Origin: Methylobacterium aerolatum
GTDB lineage: Bacteria; Pseudomonadota; Alphaproteobacteria; Rhizobiales; Beijerinckiaceae
Assembly (NCBI RefSeq): GCF_022179085.1
Contig: NZ_BPQE01000023.1
Location: forward strand, 124,001-188,000
Length of the DNA: 64,000 nt
Direction of reading: 5' to 3'
The notes under the pieces were generated by a model, which saw nothing but the letters and a program-made list of their open reading frames with translations, had not been told where the DNA came from and ran no database searches. Positions 26,660 through 34,671 of the stretch are shown piece after piece. How positions within the stretch are numbered: position 1 is the stretch's first letter; the number at the start of each line of letters is the position of its first letter. The position numbers were made by a program, and so were the translations under genes.

Positions 26660-26787
26660 GTGCGAAACGATCGCATGGCCGCCGCGACGGGACCATCCTG
26701 CCGCGAACTGGCCTATAGTACCAGGACCCGGACCCGGCGGAACGCATGTTGCATCGGCCGGCAAGACGTATTGGGTGAGCTGCCGAG

Positions 26788-27258
26788 ATGGCCGATTCCG
26801 TCAACACCATTGAACGCACGACGATCGACGATCCGCTGCACCTGGACAACCAGCTTTGCTACGCCCTCTACGCTGCCGCGCACCGGATGACGAAGTCCTA
26901 CAGGCCGTTGCTGGAGCGTCTGGGACTCACCTATCCGCAATATCTGGTGCTTCTGGTCCTCTGGGAGCAGGACGGCGTCACCGTCTCGGAGATCGGACGG
27001 CGCCTGCGCCTCGATTCCGGCACGCTGACCCCCGTGCTGAAGCGGCTGGAAGCCGCCGAACTCCTGCGCCGGACCCGCCGCCAGAGCGACGAGCGCGAGG
27101 TCGAGATCGGCCTGACGCCTCAGGGCCTCGCCCTCAAGGCCGAGGCCCAGGCGGTGCGCGAGTCGGTGATGTGCCAACTGGAGATGAGCGAGCCGGAGAT
27201 CCGGTCGCTGCGCCGGGACCTCAACGTCGTGATCGAGCGACTGAGCTCGGCCGAGTGA
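26788..27258 (+). CDS. MarR-family regulator, OhrR type (organic peroxide sensor)
   Basis: A 156-residue winged-helix protein. The OhrR hallmark LDNQLCYALYAAAHRMTK carries the peroxide-sensing cysteine C24. A second cysteine, C129 (RESVMCQLEM), lies where 2-Cys OhrR proteins have their resolving cysteine. The DNA-binding part reads VSEIGRRLRLDSGTLTPVLK, with the wing basic RRTRRQSDEREVEIGLTPQG. On oxidation by organic hydroperoxides such proteins leave their operator and derepress ohr. No ohr gene is adjacent in this window, so its target may be elsewhere. It ends nine bases from the convergent pentapeptide gene. Confidence 0.85.
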   Translation: MADSVNTIERTTIDDPLHLDNQLCYALYAAAHRMTKSYRPLLERLGLTYPQYLVLLVLWEQDGVTVSEIGRRLRLDSGTLTPVLKRLEAAELLRRTRRQSDEREVEIGLTPQGLALKAEAQAVRESVMCQLEMSEPEIRSLRRDLNVVIERLSSAE

Positions 27259-27267
27259 GGGCGCCTT

Positions 27268-28641
27268 TCACCGCCTGAGGCGGTTGCCGAGGACGAAGCC
27301 GAACAGCCCCATTAGGATGATCCCGGCGGCGCCTTCGAGGCCCACGAGGAGGTTCGTCACCCGGCCCGTCGGCTTCAGGCCGATCTCGGGCGGGTTGGCG
27401 GTCATCATGTTGAGGGCGCTGTAGCTCATCAGGTCGATGGGGTTGTAGGTCGGCCCGGCCTCGGGGCCATCCGTGATGAAGAGCCCCCCGGTCAGCCCGA
27501 AGAGCGCCGCGAAGACCACGATCAGCAACGCGAAGGCGCGGGCGATGCGGGACAGGCTCTCCCCGTAGTCGCATAACCATTCCACGAATCGGTCGGCGAT
27601 CCAGCGGTAACCGTGCTTGGCGAGGGCGCGATGGTCGCGCGCCGCCCAGGCCGCCCTGGCCTGCGCCCCCGCATGGTGGCGTCCCATGCGCCGCCCGCGC
27701 TTGTAGGCCCAGCTCGCGGCATCCTGGTCGCCGATGCTCTTCCAGTTCTGTTCCAGGGCGAGGTAGCTCGCCTGCGCGGCGGCGAAGGCGCCCGCCACCT
27801 CCTCGCCCACCGCACCGCCCAGCTGCTCCACCTGCATCCGCGTGCCGTTGAGCCACGCGCCGGAGAAGCGGGCGTGACGCAGGCGGCAGGTCGCGAGGTT
27901 GAGGCGGACGAGGTTGGTGTCCGACAGGTCGGCCCCGGTGAAGTCGGCGCCGTCGAGCTTGGCGCCCGTGAAGTTCGCCCCCCGTAGGCGGGAGCCCGCG
28001 AGCACCGCCTTGGTCAGGCTTGCGCCTTCGAAATCGGCCTGGGTCAAGTTGGTGTCGGCCAGCTTGGCCTCGTCGAGCCGGGCGCCGCGAAAGACGGTGT
28101 CGTCCGCGTCCGCCCCGGTGAAGTCGGTGCCCCAGAGGTCGGCCCCGGTGAAGTCGGCGCCGTCGAGCAGGGCCTTTTGCAGGTTGCCGAAGCGCATGGA
28201 GGCCCGGACGAAGCGGGCATCCTCCAGCATGGCCTCTCCGAGTTGCACCTGCCCGCCGACGATGTCGGTGAAATCGGCGCCCGAGAGGTCCGTCTCGCTG
28301 AGGTCCGCCTCCTCCAGGATCGCGGCGGCGAACTTCGACGAGCGTCCCACCGCGCGGGTCAGTCTCGCACCCCTGAGGTTCGCCCCGCCGAGGTCGGTTT
28401 CGTCCAGGCGGGCGCGGCTGAGATCCGCCCGGGGAAGGGAGAGGCCGCCGCTCTCGGAATCGCGCCACGTCCCGCGCGCATCGTGGGCGGCGAGGGTCTC
28501 CAGGGCCGCGCGGCTGCAATCGAGGCGCGACAGGTCGAGCCCCGGCGCGTCGAGCGCGGCGGTGGTTTCGAGACGCGTCAGCAGATCGTGGAGGCGGGGC
28601 GCGGCGGCCGGGGCCACCACGCCGGAAAGGGGGTCGCTCAT
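27268..28641 (-). CDS. pentapeptide-repeat protein with a C-terminal two-helix channel-like domain
   Basis: A 457-residue chimera. Residues about 70-265 are pentapeptide repeats (A(D/N)LxX), for example GADFTGADLWGTDFTGAD, forming a right-handed beta helix. A helical linker (280-360) follows. Two hydrophobic helices (about 366-388 and 430-453) bracket a short re-entrant-like stretch (SYSALNMMTANPPEIGLKPT, 406-425). The second helix with its LLVGLEGAAGIILMGLFGFV sequence resembles the pore-helix/TM2 half of two-TM potassium channels, but the TVGYGD filter is replaced. No signal peptide is present; the repeats are probably cytoplasmic. Function unknown; membrane tethering or an unconventional channel are both possible. 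Confidence 0.75.
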   Translation of the reverse strand: MSDPLSGVVAPAAAPRLHDLLTRLETTAALDAPGLDLSRLDCSRAALETLAAHDARGTWRDSESGGLSLPRADLSRARLDETDLGGANLRGARLTRAVGRSSKFAAAILEEADLSETDLSGADFTDIVGGQVQLGEAMLEDARFVRASMRFGNLQKALLDGADFTGADLWGTDFTGADADDTVFRGARLDEAKLADTNLTQADFEGASLTKAVLAGSRLRGANFTGAKLDGADFTGADLSDTNLVRLNLATCRLRHARFSGAWLNGTRMQVEQLGGAVGEEVAGAFAAAQASYLALEQNWKSIGDQDAASWAYKRGRRMGRHHAGAQARAAWAARDHRALAKHGYRWIADRFVEWLCDYGESLSRIARAFALLIVVFAALFGLTGGLFITDGPEAGPTYNPIDLMSYSALNMMTANPPEIGLKPTGRVTNLLVGLEGAAGIILMGLFGFVLGNRLRR

Positions 28642-28693
28642 TCCCTTTCCATGCCCAAAGGGAGGGCGTCGCGCCAGTGGAGGACGGCGACGA

Positions 28694-31015
28694 TTATGCC
28701 GCCGCTTCCGGCCTGACCCGCACCGCGATGGACTTCGCCGCCGGCGTCTTCGATTGGGCGTCGTGATGCCACAGGGGAAGCAGCACGTTCATCTCGGGGT
28801 AGTAGCCCGCACAATTCCCCGGGGGGATGTCGTAGGCCACGACACGCAGCCCGCCGAGGCCGCGGGCGATCCCGTCGTCCGATACCGTCTCGATGCGCGC
28901 CTGCCCGCCATCCGTCAGCCCCAGCCGGGCGATGTCGGCGACGTTCATGAAGACGATGTCGCGGGTCCCGGAAACCCCACGGAAGCGGTCGTGGTAGCCG
29001 TAGACCGTGGTGTTGAACTGGTCGTTCGAGCGCAGCGTCATCAGGTCCAGGATGTCGCCTTCACGGGGTGGCAGATCGGGATCGGCTTCGAGCCCGCTCG
29101 GGACCACGAACTGCGCCTTGCCGGACTCGGTCTTCCATTCGCGGTGGCGGGCGGGGACGGGCTTCGTTAGGCCGCCGGGCTCCCACATGCGGGCGTTGAA
29201 GTCGGTGAAGAGGTCGGGATAGGTCGCCTCGATAGCGTCCCGCACCCGGCCGTAATCGGCGACCCAGGCATCCCAATCGATGTGCGGGTTTGGCGGCAGC
29301 GTCGCCTTGGCGATCTCCGCGATGATCCACGGCTCCGAGCGAAGGTCCGGGCTGACAGGGTCGGCCGCGCCGTTCGAGCCGTGGAACCGGGCGGTGGAAT
29401 CCTCCATCGAGACCGCCTGTGGGCCGCCCGCCTGACGGTCGATCTCCAGCCGCCCCAGGCACGGCAGGAGGTAGGCGACCGATCCGTTCACCAAGTGCGA
29501 GCGGTTGAGCTTCGTCGCGACCTGCACGGTCAGGCGCTGGTTCCTCCACGCGGCCTCCATCCGGGCGGTGTCCGGGATGGCGCGCAGGAAGTTGCCGCCG
29601 AGACCGATGAAGGCCCTCACGCTGCCGTCGAGGATACCCTCGCAGGTCTCCACCGTGTTGAGCCCCTTCTCCATCGGCGGCTCGAAGGCGTAGAGTTCGC
29701 GCAGCTTGTCGTTGGGCGCCAGCTCCGGCTTCTCGGTGATGCCGACGGTGCGCTGCCCCTGCACATTGGAATGGCCGCGCACCGGGCAGATCCCGGCGCC
29801 GCGCTTGCCGATGTTGCCGCGCAGCAGCAGGAGGTTGGCGAGCATCCGCACCGTCTCGGTCCCGCGCCGGTGCTGCGTCAGCCCCATGCCGTAGATGCCG
29901 ATCACCGCCTTCGAGCGGGCATAGACCGCCGCGGCGCCCTCGATGGCGTGGCGCGTCAGGCCCGAACGCTCTTCCAGGGCGGACCAGTCCTGGCGGTCGC
30001 AGAAGGCCATGAAGGCATCGAGGCCCTGCGTGTGTTCGGCGATGAAGGCATGGTCGAGGACGGCCGGGCGGCCCGCCGTCGTGGCGTCCCGGTCGGCGGC
30101 AATGAGAGCCTTGCACAGGCCGGTGATGGCGGCGAGGTCGCCGCCGAGTTTCACTTGGTGATACTGCGTCGCGATCTTCGTCGAGGAGCGGGTCAGCATC
30201 TCCACGGGCGATTGCGGGTCGGTGAACCGCTCCAGGCCCCGCTCCTTGAGCGGGTTGAAGACGACGATATTCGCGCCCCGGCGCCGGGCCTCCTGCAACG
30301 GGTGCAGCATTCGCGGCGAGTTCGAGCCGACGTTCTGGCCGAAGAAGAACATCATGTCCGTATGCTCGAAATCTTCGAGCAGCACGGTGCCGACGGGCGA
30401 GCCGATTGATTGGGGGAGGGCCACCGAGGTCGGCTCGTGGCACATGTTCGAGGAATCGGGGAGGTTGTTGTTGCCGTAGAGCCGGGCCAGCAGCCCGTAC
30501 ATGTAGCTCGCCTCCAGGGACGCCCGGCCGGAGGCGTAGAAGACCGCCGACTTCGGGTCCAACCCCTTCAATTCCCGGCCGATCTCCTTGAACGCCTCGG
30601 ACCAGCTGCACGGGACGTAGTGGTCGCTTGCCGCATCGTAGCGCATGGGATGCGTCAGCCTCCCGGCCTCTTCCAGGGCGTAGTCGCTCCAGGTCAGCAA
30701 CTCGCTCACCGAATGTTCGGCGAAGAATTCCAGCGTCGCGCGACGCCGGGTCTGTTCCCAGGCGGTCGCCTTCGCGCCGTTCTCGCAATACTCGAACGCC
30801 AGGGGCTTGGCCGGCTTGGCCCAGGCGCAGGACGTGCACATGAACCCGCCGGGCTTGTTCTGCTTCGTCAGCAGCGCAGTGCCCGACACGGGCACGCCCT
30901 CCCGGGTCAGTATCTCCAGGAGCGAGCGCGCGGAGCCCCAGCCGCCGGCCGGGCCGTCGTAGGGCTCGATCCGGACGTCGCGGTTCCGGTCGTCCTGTGT
31001 GCCGGCCTCGTCCAT
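28694..31015 (-). CDS. FdhF/YdeP-family molybdopterin oxidoreductase (formate dehydrogenase alpha-like)
   Basis: A 773-residue Mo/W-bis-MGD enzyme. The N-terminal cysteines C60, C63 (MCTSCAWAKP) and C77 resemble the reduced cluster-site set of the YdeP branch. The metal-ligand position holds C192 in NMCHEPTSVAL, a cysteine rather than selenocysteine. The C-terminal molydop-binding domain is intact (LMTLRSNDQFNTTVYGYHDR). It lacks a signal peptide, so it is cytoplasmic, and there are no beta or gamma subunits alongside. It is of the same type as the FDH4A protein described in Methylobacterium extorquens, so formate oxidation is plausible. The adjacent upstream gene (thiamine-binding family) is co-oriented. 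Confidence 0.88.
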   Translation of the reverse strand: MDEAGTQDDRNRDVRIEPYDGPAGGWGSARSLLEILTREGVPVSGTALLTKQNKPGGFMCTSCAWAKPAKPLAFEYCENGAKATAWEQTRRRATLEFFAEHSVSELLTWSDYALEEAGRLTHPMRYDAASDHYVPCSWSEAFKEIGRELKGLDPKSAVFYASGRASLEASYMYGLLARLYGNNNLPDSSNMCHEPTSVALPQSIGSPVGTVLLEDFEHTDMMFFFGQNVGSNSPRMLHPLQEARRRGANIVVFNPLKERGLERFTDPQSPVEMLTRSSTKIATQYHQVKLGGDLAAITGLCKALIAADRDATTAGRPAVLDHAFIAEHTQGLDAFMAFCDRQDWSALEERSGLTRHAIEGAAAVYARSKAVIGIYGMGLTQHRRGTETVRMLANLLLLRGNIGKRGAGICPVRGHSNVQGQRTVGITEKPELAPNDKLRELYAFEPPMEKGLNTVETCEGILDGSVRAFIGLGGNFLRAIPDTARMEAAWRNQRLTVQVATKLNRSHLVNGSVAYLLPCLGRLEIDRQAGGPQAVSMEDSTARFHGSNGAADPVSPDLRSEPWIIAEIAKATLPPNPHIDWDAWVADYGRVRDAIEATYPDLFTDFNARMWEPGGLTKPVPARHREWKTESGKAQFVVPSGLEADPDLPPREGDILDLMTLRSNDQFNTTVYGYHDRFRGVSGTRDIVFMNVADIARLGLTDGGQARIETVSDDGIARGLGGLRVVAYDIPPGNCAGYYPEMNVLLPLWHHDAQSKTPAAKSIAVRVRPEAAA

Positions 31016-31110
31016 GGTTGTACGTCCTCGCGCCGCCGCCGGCCAAGCGGCCGGTGCTTAGGGCAACGCGGCAGGTGCGGGAACGATCAACGGCAGGACG
31101 CCGCGCCCCG

Positions 31111-31398
31111 TCACGACACGGCGGCGAGCTTCTCGGCCATCGTCTGCTCCTTGTCCCGCCGGGAGGAGAAGATCAGCGTGAAGAAGACCCGCTGCACGCC
31201 GAGTTCGGCGAGGCGCGCCTCGCACCGCTCCGCGAGGGCGCAGATGTCCGACAACTCGCCCTCGATGTTGGTGCCGTTGGGGTGCATCGTCGCGGTGAGG
31301 CCGCTGGCCTCGATCACCGCTTTGATCTCCCGGACGTAGGGAGACACCGACGGGCCGACGCCCATCGGCACGATGCAGAGATCGGCAGAGACCTTCAT
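31111..31398 (-). CDS. MTH1187-family (DUF77) thiamine-binding-type protein
   Basis: A 95-residue protein with the MTH1187/YkoF-like ferredoxin fold: VSADLCIVPMGVGPSVSPYV, then EIKAVIEASGLTATMHPNGT (the GTNIEGE ligand region follows) and FFTLIFSSRRDKEQTM. Family members bind thiamine or its pyrimidine. The ATG at 31398 is preceded by AAGGA at suitable spacing. A GTG 15 bases upstream is less likely. It lies 95 bases upstream of the oxidoreductase gene in the same orientation and is likely co-transcribed with it. It may be the small second gene reported with such formate dehydrogenases; I am not certain of that. Confidence 0.85.
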   Translation of the reverse strand: MKVSADLCIVPMGVGPSVSPYVREIKAVIEASGLTATMHPNGTNIEGELSDICALAERCEARLAELGVQRVFFTLIFSSRRDKEQTMAEKLAAVS

Positions 31399-31580
31399 GG
31401 GATGATCCTTCACTCCGCGCCGGGTCCGGCTTGTCGCGCGCCGTATTAGACCCGCCGGTCCGGCCGCACTATCCTTTCACCGGGATCGTCTGGGCGGACC
31501 GACGCCGGCGGAACCACCCGCTGCCGCACCGTGTAGACGCGGTTCGAGCCTTCCCCGTCGACCTGGAGATGCCATCCGCC

Positions 31581-33023
31581 ATGTCCGACCCCATGAACTT
31601 CATCGGCGGCGAGTGGACGCGCTCCTCAGGCGCGGCCACCCTGGACGTGCATGAACCCGCCACCGGCAGGGTCATCGGCGCCATCGTCGACAGCACGCAG
31701 CAGGACGTGGACCGCGCCGTGGCGGCGGCCCGCGAGGCGTTCGACCACGGCGCCTGGGGCAAGACCTCGGCCCTGGAGCGCAGCCGTCTCCTCCTGCGCC
31801 TCGGCACGCTGATCGAGCGCGACGCCGCCCGCCTCGCGGAGATCGAGGCCCGCGACACGGGCAAGCCCGCGAGTGTGGCCAGGGCGGACATCGTGGCGCT
31901 CGCCCGCTACTTCGAGTTCTACGGGGCCGCCGCCGACAAGCTGCACGGCGAGACCGTGCCCTACCTGAACGGCTACTTCGTCACCGTCACGCCGGAGCCC
32001 CACGGCGTGACAGGCCACATCCTGCCCTGGAACTACCCGGCACAGATGTTCGGCCGGACGCTGGCCCCGGCGCTGGCCGTCGGGAACGCCACCGTGCTGA
32101 AGCCCGCCGAGGATGCCTGCGCCACGGCCCTGGCCCTGGCTGACCTCGTGGGCGAGGCGGGATTTCCCGCAGGCTCGGTCAACATCGTCACGGGCTCGGG
32201 CGCGGGGGCGGGGGCCATGCTCGCCGCCCATCACGGGGTCGATTTCGTGTCCTTCACCGGCTCGCCCGAGGTGGGCCAGATCATCCAGAAGCTCTGCGCC
32301 GATCACTTCATCACCTGCACCCTCGAACTCGGGGGCAAGTCCCCGCAGATCGTCTTCGCCGACGCGGACCTCGACGCCGCGATCCCGGTGATCGTGAAGG
32401 CCATCACGCAGAACAGCGGCCAGACCTGTTCGGCCGGGAGCCGCATCCTGATCGAGCGCAGCGCCTACGACACGGTGGTGGAGCGTTTGAAGGCCGCCTT
32501 CGCGGCCGTGCGGGTCGGGCCGCCGGAGGCGGATGTGGAGTGCGGGCCGATCATCACGGCCAAGCAGCAGCGGCGCGTCGAGGGCTTCATCGCGCAGGCG
32601 AAGGCCGACGGCATCCCGGTGCTCGCCCAGGGCACCATCGCGCCCGAGGCGCCGGAGGGCGGCTACTACGTGGCGCCGACCCTGTTCGGCCCGACGCCCC
32701 GGGACAACGTCATTGCCCGCGAGGAGGTCTTCGGCCCCGTCCTCGTCGCCATGCCCTTCGAGGACGAGGAGGATGCGGTGGCGCTTGCCAACGGCACGGA
32801 GTACGGCCTCGTCGCCGCCGTCTGGACCCGCGACGGCGGACGGCAGATGCGCCTCGCCAAGCGTGTGCGCACCGGCCAGATGTTCGTGAACTGCTACGGC
32901 GCTGGGGCCGGCATCGAATTGCCCTTCGGCGGATCGGGCAAGAGCGGCCACGGTCGCGAGAAGGGGTTTGCCGCCCTGCACGACTTCAGCAAGACAAAGA
33001 CGACCGTGTTCAACCACGGTTAG
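31581..33023 (+). CDS. NAD(P)-dependent aldehyde dehydrogenase
   Basis: A 480-residue ALDH-superfamily enzyme. The oxyanion Asn N151 (LPWNYPAQMF), general base E249 (LELGGKSP) and nucleophile C283 (NSGQTCSAG) are all present. It oxidises an aldehyde to the acid; the substrate is not predictable, though the betaine/aminobutyraldehyde-like branch is possible. The start at 31581 has GGAG twelve bases upstream; an ATG 12 bases earlier is an alternative. The gene is divergent from the thiamine-binding/oxidoreductase pair and is followed by an SDR gene. Confidence 0.9.
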   Translation: MSDPMNFIGGEWTRSSGAATLDVHEPATGRVIGAIVDSTQQDVDRAVAAAREAFDHGAWGKTSALERSRLLLRLGTLIERDAARLAEIEARDTGKPASVARADIVALARYFEFYGAAADKLHGETVPYLNGYFVTVTPEPHGVTGHILPWNYPAQMFGRTLAPALAVGNATVLKPAEDACATALALADLVGEAGFPAGSVNIVTGSGAGAGAMLAAHHGVDFVSFTGSPEVGQIIQKLCADHFITCTLELGGKSPQIVFADADLDAAIPVIVKAITQNSGQTCSAGSRILIERSAYDTVVERLKAAFAAVRVGPPEADVECGPIITAKQQRRVEGFIAQAKADGIPVLAQGTIAPEAPEGGYYVAPTLFGPTPRDNVIAREEVFGPVLVAMPFEDEEDAVALANGTEYGLVAAVWTRDGGRQMRLAKRVRTGQMFVNCYGAGAGIELPFGGSGKSGHGREKGFAALHDFSKTKTTVFNHG

Positions 33024-33059
33024 AGCGTTTTCGGGAATACCTGGATCGTATGCCGCCCT

Positions 33060-33150
33060 GTCTCTGCAAGCGTCAGCGAAGCAATTCAGGGTAGCGGGAC
33101 CCAACCGAACGTGGCGGATTCGTCAATGTCTTCGCTATGCCCGCAGAGAC
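33060..33150. repeat. dispersed imperfect palindrome, copy C
   Basis: Matches copy A in the opposite orientation: GTCTCTGCAAGCGTCAGCGA and AGCGGGACCCAACCGAACGT share arms and centre. The right arm is more degenerate (TCTTCGCTATGCCCGCAGAG). It lies between the aldehyde dehydrogenase stop and the SDR start. Confidence 0.75.
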
Positions 33151-33274
33151 GATCAAGCAGGCACCCCGGATCGGACCGAAAGCGGTGAGATCATTCTCCG
33201 CCGAACTGCAGGCCGGTTCGGCGTCAGACCATGCGGTAAAAAATAATCCGATCATCGAAGACAGGGAGGATACG

Positions 33275-34021
33275 ATGAAGCTTCAGGGCAAGGTCGCCAT
33301 CGTGACCGGCGCGGCGAGCGGTTTCGGCGAGGCCACCGCCCGCCTCTACGCGGAGAATGGCGCCAGGGTCGCCATCGCCGATCTTGCGGCGGAGAAGGCG
33401 GAGGCCGTGGCCCGGTCGATCGGCGAGGACAAGGCCATCGCGGTGCGGACCGACGTGTCCTCCCGCGCCGACATCGACCGCCTGCTGGAGGAGACGACCC
33501 GCCGGTTCGGCACGCCGGACATCATCGTCAACAATGCCGGCTACACCCACCGGAACCGGCCGTTGCTGGAGGTCGACGAAGCAACCTTCGACCGTTTGTT
33601 CTCCGTCAACGTGAAGTCGATCTACCACATGGTCCAGGCCGCCGCCCCGGCGATGCGCGACCATGGCGGCGGCGTGATTCTCAATGTCGGCTCGACGGCG
33701 GGGATCCGGCCCCGGCCCGGCCTGACCTTCTACAACGCGTCGAAGGGGGCGGTGAACCTGATGTCGAAGTCCCTCGCCGTCGAACTCGCGCCCTGGAAGA
33801 TCCGCGTCAACGCGATCTGCCCGGTGATGGGCGTGACCGGGATGCTGGAGGACTTCATGGGCATGCCGGATACGCCGGAGAACCGGGCCAGGTTCATCGC
33901 CACGATTCCCCTCGGGCGCCTGAGCGAGGGCCGCGATGTGGCGGAAGCCGCCCTCTACCTCGCCTCATCCGACTTCATCACCGGCGTGGAACTGCCGGTG
34001 GATGGCGGCCGGACGGTCTGA
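33275..34021 (+). CDS. short-chain dehydrogenase/reductase (classical SDR)
   Basis: A 248-residue oxidoreductase. It has the cofactor motif TGAASGFG at 11-18, NNAG at 86-89, and the catalytic S140/Y153/K157 (NVGSTAG, YNASK). Asp37 after the second strand (VAIADLAAE) favours NAD(H) over NADP(H). The C-terminus (VELPVDGGRTV) is typical of the SDR fold, comparable to 3-oxoacyl-ACP or alcohol reductases. A strong AGGGAGGA ribosome-binding site marks the ATG at 33275. It is co-oriented with the aldehyde dehydrogenase, 251 bases downstream, with palindrome C between. Confidence 0.9.
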   Translation: MKLQGKVAIVTGAASGFGEATARLYAENGARVAIADLAAEKAEAVARSIGEDKAIAVRTDVSSRADIDRLLEETTRRFGTPDIIVNNAGYTHRNRPLLEVDEATFDRLFSVNVKSIYHMVQAAAPAMRDHGGGVILNVGSTAGIRPRPGLTFYNASKGAVNLMSKSLAVELAPWKIRVNAICPVMGVTGMLEDFMGMPDTPENRARFIATIPLGRLSEGRDVAEAALYLASSDFITGVELPVDGGRTV

Positions 34022-34075
34022 CAGCGCGGGCCTCGCCCTCTCCTTCAGACGGAGGGAGACGGCGCACGCACCCCC

Positions 34076-34657
34076 TCAGGCGGTCGGTGCCGTCTCGCGC
34101 ACCGAGCGACGCTGGCCCTCGGCGTCGCGGCGCGCGGCGATCTTCGGCGCGAGGTTTCCCCAATCGCGGTCGGGGAAGCGCAGCTGCAGGTAGTCGAGGG
34201 CCGTGATCGTTGCCATGGGCGCAATGTCGAACGGCCCGTCTGCCGGCAGGGTCGCATCGACCCGTCTCAGCCCGTCGTGCAGGGTCCGGAACCGCTTGGA
34301 GCCGACCAGCCCGGTGTCGAAGTCCGGCGAGACCTTGCGGCCGATGACGATCGCCACCGCCGCGTCGAACACGCCGACGGCGATGCCCGCGCAGGCCAGC
34401 GCGGCTCCGGTCAGCACCGGCGGTGTCGGGCGGATCGCATCGAGATGGTGCAGGATGAGCAGCGCCTCCGTCAGGCGCGCTCCGTCGTCGGTGACGAGGG
34501 TGGGCACGCGGCCCGCCGGGTTGGCGTCGAAGAAAGCCGGATCGTCGCCCCAGGCATCGACGGAGACGGTCTCGACATCTCCGTCGAGCCCCTTCTCGAT
34601 CAGGGCCATGCGGACGATGCGGACGAAGGGGGAGGTCGGATTGGCGTAGAGCTTCAT
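34076..34657 (-). CDS. glutathione S-transferase family protein
   Basis: A 193-residue GST. The N-terminal thioredoxin-like domain starts MKLYANPTSPFVRIVRMALI (the Ser at residue 9 may activate glutathione) and carries the cis-Pro motif GRVPTLV and the E-A pair in LTEALLILHHL, which binds the glutathione glutamyl group. The helical C-terminal domain is complete. It probably conjugates or reduces small electrophiles. It sits immediately downstream (14 bases) of the substrate-binding protein gene in the same orientation, likely co-transcribed. Confidence 0.87.
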   Translation of the reverse strand: MKLYANPTSPFVRIVRMALIEKGLDGDVETVSVDAWGDDPAFFDANPAGRVPTLVTDDGARLTEALLILHHLDAIRPTPPVLTGAALACAGIAVGVFDAAVAIVIGRKVSPDFDTGLVGSKRFRTLHDGLRRVDATLPADGPFDIAPMATITALDYLQLRFPDRDWGNLAPKIAARRDAEGQRRSVRETAPTA

Positions 34658-34671
34658 CGCGCGCGCTCCGG

